DNA of 7,123 nucleotides. It comes from a bacterium. Lineage in GTDB: Bacteria; UBA3054. Both the position numbers and the translations under genes were made by a program. This document shows, piece by piece, positions 1 through 5,971 of this stretch. Within the stretch, counting starts at the first letter, position 1; every line of letters starts with the position of its first letter. The stretch spans positions 1-7,123 of the forward strand of contig JAFYIM010000101.1 of assembly GCA_017538635.1 (NCBI GenBank), written 5' to 3'. Below the pieces are notes generated by a model. That model was not told where the DNA came from. It searched no databases and was given only the letters and a program-made list of their open reading frames with translations.

Positions 1-3000
1 ATAGACGCCGTCGTGGTCAACGTCGTCGAAGAGCTCGGCTTCGATCTTGGCGGTGTAAACGTAAGAGTCGATGCAGACGAGGTTGGCGAAGCGTTTGTAG
101 TTCGCGAGCTTCACTCCTTTGACCTTCAGGATGTCGCTGGGATGCTTGTAAGGCTTAAGAGTCGGTTTGCCGTTCTCGTCAATGCCATCGGCGATGTTGG
201 CAGCCAGGACAGGCGTAATGCCGGGCAGCGCACCGAGAAGCTCCTTGGAAGCCGTATTGAAGTTCACTCTGCCGACGACCGGGATCGGGCTGACCATCAG
301 GTAGTTGAACCAGGCGTAACCGGAACGGTAAGGCTGGTTGATCTCGCCTCTGGCGGCAGCCTCAGCATAAGCTTTGGTGGTGTCGATGACGTCGTGGGAC
401 GTCAGGCGCATCTTGATGTCGCCGTTGGCGGAGATGTGGTCGGGAGTGATCTTACCGGCCAGGAAGCTGTCTTCCTTATTGTATTTTTTGCGTTTGCAGA
501 GATTGTCCCAGTCGCCGGTCGTGTAGTTCCAAAGATCAACGTCAAGGCTGGCGTTGTAGTTTTCTTCCAGGAACTCTGTCGTGGATATGGCGTCGTTCAG
601 GCCGTACACGTAGAGGTTGTACGTTCCCTTGAGCGGGATAGCGTCATGCCAGACCCATTCGCCTTCCTGATTGGCTTTCCTGGTGTAGCAGACAGGCGTC
701 AGGTACCCTGGACCAATCGTGAATTCGTCGCCTTTGTTGGGCTTGTTGAGGAGGCGCTGAGGAACGGATCTGGGGCTGTTTTTGTTGTCGTCGGCGACAA
801 GCTTCAAACTGGTGGGCGTGTTGCCGTGGACCGCAAAAGTCTCGCCGCGCAGCGGACCGGTGAGGTAACGGAGCGTGTGCCCTTTCCATTGGTCAACTTC
901 CCATTTGGCATCTTTGGCCGAAACTGAGGAAGCGTCGTATCTATCGACTTCAAATTTGCTGGCTTCCCAGCCTTTGACTTCGACATTGCCGTCCACGGCG
1001 TTCAAACGCAGTGACCCGGTGCAGAAGTAATCGGCAAGAGAAGCGACTTTCGCCTTGCCGCTTGCTTCGCCGCCGGAGGTGCCGAGGTTCTCAAAGTCTC
1101 TGGCGGTCCTGACCATGCCCATTTCAGCAACGCTGCCAAAAGGTCCGTTCTTGATCCAAGTCGGACGATTCTTCTTGGCGCGCATGGCGGTGTTGAGGGC
1201 AAGGTCCTCCGTGCCTCCGATAGTCGGAGTGGCGCGCTTCACCCACTTGTAGTGAGTCGGATCCTCTTTCTCGGTGCTGTAGCCTTTTTCTTTAACGTCC
1301 ACCGAGCCGTATTCGACGGTACGGGCCGTGACCTGGTTGTATTCGTTCTTCAAAGTCAGAGAAACGATACCGCCGCGGGCAGGAAGGCCGAGGAACATGA
1401 CTTCGCAGTTCTTGACGGGCGGAATGTTGACATTGTAGCGGGCGTATTCGTTCCAGACTCTTATGCGCTTGCCTTTCTCCTGCTCCCACCAAAGCAAGGG
1501 GAAGATGCGGCCGTGCCAGGATCTCGGATTGTTCTCCTCGCCTCTGTAGATCAATCGGATGGATTCGCCCTGGAAAAGCTTGTCGTCAAGAACAGTCTGG
1601 CCGGTGTCGATGTAGAAGTAGAAGTCGGTCGTTTCGGCTTTGACTTTCTTAAGCTTGAAGGAGATGCCCCAGTGTTTAGAGTCCATCTCGAAGACCGGGA
1701 TCCTTTCCGTCGCAGCGGAGCCCCAGAGCATATCGCCGTTGCCGTAACGCATGTCGAAGAGTTCGGCGTCGTTGACGAGATAGAAGTGGTTTCTCGGCAT
1801 CACCGCAGGGTTGTCGTCCACGATTCGTCCGCCGGACTTATTGTCATAGTAGGTCGTTCTTCTGATGTTGCCGATCTCGGTCGCCATGGTACCGGTGTTG
1901 CAAACTACTTTCCAGTTGGCAAGGGAGACCGCTGTTTCTGAAGCGTTGTACATTTCCACGACTTCCGGAGCGATCAGACGGATGTATCCGAGGGACTGAT
2001 ACTGTTTGGAGTTGTGGCTGACCTTTTCGGAAGATTTGACGATAACATCCATCCAGCCGGTGGAGTCGATTTTCTGAGGTTTGCCGTCTTTGTATTCCCA
2101 GGCCTTGTCGTCCTCAAGGATCGTATGATCGCTGCTGGGGCTGCCCGAGATGCCCAGCGTGCGGCAGTTGTAGCCTTTGAAGGAGTCAACCGGGTCGTTG
2201 GTAATTATGACTTTGTAATAACGGCCTGCTCCGTCAGGCCTTCTGACGCAGTGATACCAGTTGACTCTCGGAAGAATGGCGGAAATGCCCTGCGACCAGG
2301 CCAGGAAGCTGACGGCCAGGGACTGGCCGTTGGTAATGCCCTCCGCCTGGCAGATGGAGTTTAAAGACCTGCCGGAGTCGACATCAGAAGTGCTGAACTT
2401 TATCGTGCCGTTATGGGAGGAAGAAGTGACCTTGAACTGGCCTAGCTGCTTATTGCCGCGCCAGGCCCAGATGACGACGTACATGTTCTTGAACATGTTG
2501 TCTTCGAACCTGACCGCGCCGCTTTCCGTTTTGCCGCGCTTGCTCATCATGGTTATGAGCTTGACGTAGGTGTCGCGGTAGCTTTGGCTCGGACTGCCGC
2601 CGCCCCAGGCGTCGCCGTCGCAGTTCAAAAAGCGCGGGTTGGCGGAAGATTGGGCTTCTCCGGGGCCGTCAGGCAAAACGAAGGATCCGTTGCTGATGCT
2701 GATGTGTCCCTTGGATGAGCCGCCGGAATTGATGACCTTCCAGGTGTTGTTCATCCTGATGGAATGGTGCCAGAAAAGCTTGTTGTTTATGACCTTGTCG
2801 GTTATGCAGCAGTAGTACCACAAGGGGCAGTGCAGAAGACGGGTGTTGTCCTTGGAATCGTACTGATCGTGCCAGTATGTCGATTTTACCCAGTCCCTGA
2901 CAAGGCCGTCGGTCGCCGAGGAGTCCCTGACCCAGAAGGTGATGGAGTCTTCGTTGGCCAAAACTTCGTTGAAGCAGATTGCCTCCGCGCCGTAGATGTC

Positions 3001-3984
3001 GCTGCCAAGCGTCGTCATAACGTGGTTCTCGTCGCGGTAGTCGATCATGTTAGCCGCAAGCTGGTTTCTCGCCCTCGACTGGCCCTCTACAGGATTTGGC
3101 ATCGAATTGAGGCGCTTCCTCAATTCAGCGCCCGTGATACTGTTGATCTCGGAAGGCTGATCGTTCGGAAGAGTCGAGCTGCCTGGTATGTCGGTCGAAT
3201 AAAGCGTCGCTCTCCTGTAAAGTTCCCGGACGGCGCGCTCCTGGCTCGCTTCGGAAAGCTTTTTGAAATTGTCGGAGGTCAAAAGGAAGGGCATGACTTC
3301 GCGAAGAGTCGAGAACGCGCGGTCGTCGCCTCGCGGACGGCTCGGGAGATACTCGCCAGGATCGTTGACGCCTTCGTCGTATTCGTCAACAACGCCGTTG
3401 GCGTTGTTGTCAAGGCCGTCAGTCATCAGAAGGGCGTTGTTCTGGTCGTCGTCTCCCCTGTCGCCGGGCACGCCGTTCAAGCCGTACTTGTATTTCAGGA
3501 GGTCTTTGGCCGTGGCTGGCGTCACGCCCAGAGCGTCGGGAATGGATATTTCGCCGGTGTCCCAGCCGGAACCCTGCGACTTCTCCGTCAGGAAGGCTTT
3601 GTTGATGTTGAGTTTGGCGGCCTCGTCCTCCACTTTCACGCGATAACGGCCGATAGCGTCGCCGTTCTCGTTCTTGACGTAAACCCAGGGGCCGAAGCCG
3701 TCCTTGGTGGCCGGCTGAAGGGCTTTCGTCTGCGAAAGCATCTCGCCCGGGCTCTTCGTCTCAGTCATGGCGGCGCTCATAAGCGCGGATTTGACGTGCG
3801 CTGCACCGCTTTGGTAAAGCATGCGCAGACCAAGCTCAGCCTGAGTCTGGCGGGAGGCGTTCTCGTCAATTGAAATTGACACCGCAAAACTGCCGGCCAA
3901 GAGAGAGAGGACCGTCAGGATCGTCAGGACCGCCAGGAGCGCCACGCCGGCAGGTCTCTTTAGTTTAACATTCGTCCCATTCAT
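1..3984 (-). CDS. Giant GspK-like minor pseudopilin with lamin-tail-like and extra beta domains (partial, C-terminus outside window)
   Basis: The frame is open from an ATG at 3984 to the left edge: 1328 codons, no stop. Residues 1-13 are a basic leader ending R-P-A-G; about 25 hydrophobic residues follow (VALLAVLTILTVLSLLAG), as in prepilin-peptidase substrates. Mature position 5 is Ala rather than Glu, as is typical of GspK, the tip pseudopilin of type II secretion. Further GspK-like marks are V118-EDEAAKLNINKA-130, the acidic loop D189-E201 (DGLDNNANGVVDE) and A311-NMIDYRDEN-320. A lamin-tail-like domain seems to open at F338-NEVLAN and resume at P673-EVVEMYN, closing near A918-TPT. SVAEMG is at 951-956, a beta module (GHTLRYLTG, GDEFTIGPGY) at about 1028-1090, a beta-rich region at 1108-1236, and a helix-hairpin-helix-like segment from G1238 (GRVNFNTAS, LLGALPGI) to about 1305. 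Typical GspK is just over 300 residues. The coding frame is certain; the GspK family is likely; the inner domain names are inference. It may work in a secretion system or a pilus-like assembly. Confidence 0.8.
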   Translation of the reverse strand, partial: MNGTNVKLKRPAGVALLAVLTILTVLSLLAGSFAVSISIDENASRQTQAELGLRMLYQSGAAHVKSALMSAAMTETKSPGEMLSQTKALQPATKDGFGPWVYVKNENGDAIGRYRVKVEDEAAKLNINKAFLTEKSQGSGWDTGEISIPDALGVTPATAKDLLKYKYGLNGVPGDRGDDDQNNALLMTDGLDNNANGVVDEYDEGVNDPGEYLPSRPRGDDRAFSTLREVMPFLLTSDNFKKLSEASQERAVRELYRRATLYSTDIPGSSTLPNDQPSEINSITGAELRKRLNSMPNPVEGQSRARNQLAANMIDYRDENHVMTTLGSDIYGAEAICFNEVLANEDSITFWVRDSSATDGLVRDWVKSTYWHDQYDSKDNTRLLHCPLWYYCCITDKVINNKLFWHHSIRMNNTWKVINSGGSSKGHISISNGSFVLPDGPGEAQSSANPRFLNCDGDAWGGGSPSQSYRDTYVKLITMMSKRGKTESGAVRFEDNMFKNMYVVIWAWRGNKQLGQFKVTSSSHNGTIKFSTSDVDSGRSLNSICQAEGITNGQSLAVSFLAWSQGISAILPRVNWYHCVRRPDGAGRYYKVIITNDPVDSFKGYNCRTLGISGSPSSDHTILEDDKAWEYKDGKPQKIDSTGWMDVIVKSSEKVSHNSKQYQSLGYIRLIAPEVVEMYNASETAVSLANWKVVCNTGTMATEIGNIRRTTYYDNKSGGRIVDDNPAVMPRNHFYLVNDAELFDMRYGNGDMLWGSAATERIPVFEMDSKHWGISFKLKKVKAETTDFYFYIDTGQTVLDDKLFQGESIRLIYRGEENNPRSWHGRIFPLLWWEQEKGKRIRVWNEYARYNVNIPPVKNCEVMFLGLPARGGIVSLTLKNEYNQVTARTVEYGSVDVKEKGYSTEKEDPTHYKWVKRATPTIGGTEDLALNTAMRAKKNRPTWIKNGPFGSVAEMGMVRTARDFENLGTSGGEASGKAKVASLADYFCTGSLRLNAVDGNVEVKGWEASKFEVDRYDASSVSAKDAKWEVDQWKGHTLRYLTGPLRGETFAVHGNTPTSLKLVADDNKNSPRSVPQRLLNKPNKGDEFTIGPGYLTPVCYTRKANQEGEWVWHDAIPLKGTYNLYVYGLNDAISTTEFLEENYNASLDVDLWNYTTGDWDNLCKRKKYNKEDSFLAGKITPDHISANGDIKMRLTSHDVIDTTKAYAEAAARGEINQPYRSGYAWFNYLMVSPIPVVGRVNFNTASKELLGALPGITPVLAANIADGIDENGKPTLKPYKHPSDILKVKGVKLANYKRFANLVCIDSYVYTAKIEAELFDDVDHDGVY

Positions 3985-4060
3985 CGCTATTATTTTAACA
4001 TACTGAAAGATTCAAAAAAAATAGTGGAAAGAATATAGGCCTTTTAACTTTTTGAAACAG
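3985..4060 (-). promoter_or_regulatory. AT-rich intergenic gap, possible promoter of the GspK-like gene
   Basis: This 76-nt gap is the only real intergenic spacer inside the gene cluster. It is far more AT-rich than the flanking genes and includes a run of eight T on the minus strand. A TAAAAT hexamer (minus strand, 3997-3992) could be a -10 element; the region about 17 nt upstream is only a T-tract, so no convincing -35 box is visible. If that -10 is real, transcription would start at or next to the ATG, giving a leaderless or near-leaderless message. This fits the absence of a Shine-Dalgarno sequence before ATG 3984. It may equally be a plain spacer within one long operon. Confidence 0.25.
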
Positions 4061-4068
4061 TCAAAAAG
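4048..4068. repeat. Short inverted repeat spanning the stop codon of the nuclease-like gene
   Basis: Perfect 8-bp arms CTTTTTGA (4048-4055) and TCAAAAAG (4061-4068) flank a 5-nt loop AACAG. The right arm includes the TGA stop of the upstream gene. The stem is AT-rich and is not followed by a T-run on the minus strand (the next bases are GTTAAAAGGCC), so it is a poor match to an intrinsic terminator. It could be a weak 3'-end or processing hairpin, or chance. Confidence 0.35.
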
Positions 4069-5074
4069 CTTGCTCATTCAAATATATCTCCTCACCCTCC
4101 AGATAGACCCTTAAAGAGCAGGAAGAGCAGAACATACCTTGCCTGAAAGTGCGTCCGCCCCTCGTGATCTTGCTCATTTCATATGAGGAGGATCTGAAGC
4201 TTATGTTGGTTGTCAAAGTTGTAATGGTAAATGTCTCCTTCGTGTGCTCCGTGTCTTTTTGGATCCTCCTTTCCCCTTCTTCATCCGATCCTATCACTTC
4301 GTCCATGCCGTAATCACACATGACTATCAAATCATAATTTCTGGTCATGGGAGGTTTTATGGAAATATCCAGTTTCACGGAAACACAGCGCTCTTCGCTG
4401 GCTACAGTTTCCAGGATGTCCTTGGTCATTGAAGCCTGCTGGGCATGAGAATCTCTTGTCAGCCCTCTTTCCCTTATTTTCGAGGATATCAGGAATCTCT
4501 CCTTTATGGGAACTTTATTTGACCATACGCCTTTCTCTTTTTTCCTGGCTTCCCTTTCGAAACCATCGTAATCAGTCACAGCGTCCGGGTCGTTCAATGC
4601 GTAGCCGTTTCTGATAACCATCTCGGAAAAAGAAACTCCGTTCGTCAGAAGGATGTCGCCCTCCACGAAAAGCGATCCGTCTTTGTGCCGCCTGTCCCTT
4701 TCCCTGATGTGAAGGTCCGATCTGCCGACCACAAGATTTTTAGCGAAATCAAGCGCCTCCCGGCCAAGGGCTTTTATCTCGGCTTGGCTTTTACCGCATT
4801 CAAAAATATCCCTGCCGTCAGCCGGAATGCCGACAAGTCCGACAAGGTGAAAATTCTGGGTTTCCGTGTTGTTGCGGAGCACTGTGAAACGATCGGCTGA
4901 GCTTGCCTCCAAGACTTTGTAAGTTGAGGGCGGCGTGATCGTGCTTTCCGTTTCCTTCTCGTTCAGGCTGTAACTGAAGAGGCCGCCCTTTTCAGGATGC
5001 GACTCCTGGTATCTGTAAGCCAGATACATTCCCAGCAGAGCCAGGAACGCCAGAAAATATAAGAATTTCACCAT
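4061..5074 (-). CDS. Membrane-anchored protein with a degenerate staphylococcal-nuclease-like domain
   Basis: 337 residues. One N-terminal hydrophobic segment (about residues 4-20) after a single Lys, without lipobox or clear cleavage site, suggests an uncleaved anchor with the rest outside the cytoplasm. Residues ~52-186 follow the thermonuclease (SNase) fold order: FHLVGLVGIP (75-84), the helix around GREALDFAKNLVVG (104-117), FSEMVIRNGYAL (149-160) and the closing helix EREARKKEKGVWS (173-185). Aligned by eye to staphylococcal nuclease, only the Asp21 position is kept (D61); Arg35 is H76, Asp40 is G82, Glu43 is A85 and Arg87 is S134. Nuclease activity is therefore doubtful. The C-terminal ~150 residues match nothing I recognise and carry a CSSC motif at 316-319. 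The gene overlaps its upstream neighbour by 7 nt and has a strong ribosome site. The coding call is firm; the fold is fairly likely; the role is unknown. Confidence 0.75.
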   Translation of the reverse strand: MVKFLYFLAFLALLGMYLAYRYQESHPEKGGLFSYSLNEKETESTITPPSTYKVLEASSADRFTVLRNNTETQNFHLVGLVGIPADGRDIFECGKSQAEIKALGREALDFAKNLVVGRSDLHIRERDRRHKDGSLFVEGDILLTNGVSFSEMVIRNGYALNDPDAVTDYDGFEREARKKEKGVWSNKVPIKERFLISSKIRERGLTRDSHAQQASMTKDILETVASEERCVSVKLDISIKPPMTRNYDLIVMCDYGMDEVIGSDEEGERRIQKDTEHTKETFTITTLTTNISFRSSSYEMSKITRGGRTFRQGMFCSSCSLRVYLEGEEIYLNEQAF

Positions 5075-5520
5075 TTGCCCTCCTCCAATTCCACTCCGCG
5101 CAGCGAAAGCGTTTCCCTAATGCTAGGCATATCCTCCCTAGCCAGAGGCATGGCGTAAAGCTTCTGTCCGTTCGAAGCAGCGTCAAGCAGTATCTCCCGG
5201 TAGTTTTCCTCGCTCAAGCTCTCGCTTTCGAAAATGTAAACTTTTACAAGATCCTCTCTCTGGGCCAGGAACTCGGGGGTAGCCAGTTCGTCCATAAGAT
5301 ACGGCTCCGCAATGCCTGTGGGAACGCTTTTGGGATCCGCTTCCGGCGAAGCGTCGACCATCAGCATAACGAGAGGCCCGCCGTAACGGGCAGCGGCCGC
5401 CGCACTCCAGATCATCAGCCTCTGGAAAGGAATGAAAGCGGCTATGAACATTCTCGGGAGCATGCAGCCTCCGAGAATCAGCGTCATTAAGACGATTAGA
5501 AGTTTCAATTTTCTAGACAC
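5068..5520 (-). CDS. Predicted small lipoprotein of unknown function
   Basis: 150 residues from a GTG start. The N-terminus is a lipoprotein signal peptide: MSRKLK, a hydrophobic core LLIVLMTLI, then the lipobox L16-G-G-C19, so the mature lipidated protein would start at Cys19. A second nonpolar stretch follows (about 24-55, with five alanines at 40-44 and LVMLMV at 50-55), then a polar, acidic C-terminal region rich in Glu and Asp. I recognise no family or motif. The GTG is chosen because the next in-frame Met (residue 12) would cut the signal peptide; the nearest ribosome-site candidate, GGAG, is about 10 nt upstream and weak. The gene overlaps ruvX by 8 nt and the next gene by 7 nt, so translational coupling is likely. 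A shared envelope role with the downstream anchored protein is inferred from position only. Confidence 0.7.
   Translation of the reverse strand: MSRKLKLLIVLMTLILGGCMLPRMFIAAFIPFQRLMIWSAAAAARYGGPLVMLMVDASPEADPKSVPTGIAEPYLMDELATPEFLAQREDLVKVYIFESESLSEENYREILLDAASNGQKLYAMPLAREDMPSIRETLSLRGVELEEGKW
5078..5086 (-). promoter_or_regulatory. Strong Shine-Dalgarno of the nuclease-like gene
   Basis: GGAGGAGGG lies on the minus strand at 5086-5078, ending 3 nt before ATG 5074, with its first GGAGG core 7 nt away. It sits inside the last codons of the lipoprotein gene (Glu-Glu-Gly). This fixes the start of the nuclease-like gene and is the strongest ribosome site in the window, suggesting this gene is translated well relative to its neighbours. 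Confidence 0.75.
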
Positions 5521-5971
5521 GGCGCTTCGTCTCCAGGTAGTTTTCCAAAATTAGCTGGGCCGCCAACTGATCTTTTTTCTCTTTCCTAGTCTTGCGGCTG
5601 GCGTCCATGCTTAGCATGCATCTCTCCGCGGCAACGGACGTCAGTCGCTCATCCTTTAAAACGACCTCCACGGGATAATCGATCTGCTGCCTTAAATATT
5701 CCGTAAGCAGCCTGGCGCATTCTTCCGATATCAGGCTTCTCTCGCTCTTTTTGCCGTTCAGCATAATGGGGTTCCCGAGGACGACCGTGCCGATGCGGCG
5801 CGCTTCGTCCTTTTCCTCGGCGTATTTCTTAACCACTTCCAGGATCTTTTTGGCGTTGACCTTCGCCTCGCCGCCTTCTACGGTCGGGAGAGGCTGGGCC
5901 GTAAAGCCCAGAGGATCGGATACGGCGAGACCCGTTCTCACGCTTCCTATGTCAACGGCTAAGATTCGCAT
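5513..5971 (-). CDS. ruvX: RuvX/YqgF family: putative Holliday-junction resolvase / pre-16S rRNA nuclease
   Basis: 152 residues, a normal length for this family of RNase H-fold proteins. E. coli YqgF acts in maturation of the 16S rRNA 5' end, and a Holliday-junction resolvase activity has been proposed for the family. The protein opens with the conserved first strand ILAVDIGSVRTGLAVSD (residues 3-19), containing catalytic Asp7. It has the VVLGNPIMLNG strand and loop (63-73; usually written VVGLP..MDG), DERLTSVAAER (107-117), and the final helix KDQLAAQLILENYL (133-146) with the third acidic position at Asp134. All expected acidic residues are present, so the enzyme looks intact. The ATG shares one base with the manC stop (TAATG), and no clear Shine-Dalgarno is visible, so translation probably depends on re-initiation. 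It ends 8 nt inside the lipoprotein gene. The identification is confident. Confidence 0.95.
   Translation of the reverse strand: MRILAVDIGSVRTGLAVSDPLGFTAQPLPTVEGGEAKVNAKKILEVVKKYAEEKDEARRIGTVVLGNPIMLNGKKSERSLISEECARLLTEYLRQQIDYPVEVVLKDERLTSVAAERCMLSMDASRKTRKEKKDQLAAQLILENYLETKRRV

Noticed and set aside
2312..2330. Perfect inverted repeat ACGGCCAG-GGA-CTGGCCGT resembling a terminator stem.
   Set aside because: It lies in the middle of the GspK-like coding frame with no T-run on either side; the local residues are ordinary. It is most likely chance.
3361..3480. Repetitive GTC/GTT-rich stretch considered as a CRISPR or tandem repeat.
   Set aside because: No fixed-length repeat/spacer pattern is present; the similarity comes from repeated Asp, Asn and Gly codons on the minus strand.
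2261..3646. Plus-strand frames at 2261-2569 and 3263-3646.
   Set aside because: They lie wholly inside the GspK-like gene, have no recognisable domains, and have compositions typical of antisense translations.
13..3873. Long plus-strand open frames at 13-927, 1252-1941, 2014-2364 and 2764-3873 (up to 369 codons).
   Set aside because: All four share exact codon boundaries with the minus-strand GspK-like frame. They stay open because that gene rarely uses TTA, CTA or TCA codons. Their translations are Val/Arg/Gly-rich with no family motif, and the opposite strand encodes recognisable domains continuously.
4048..4068. Hairpin at the end of the nuclease-like gene as a rho-independent terminator.
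   Set aside because: The stem is only 8 bp and AT-rich, and no T-tract follows on the minus strand. It is listed only as an inverted repeat.
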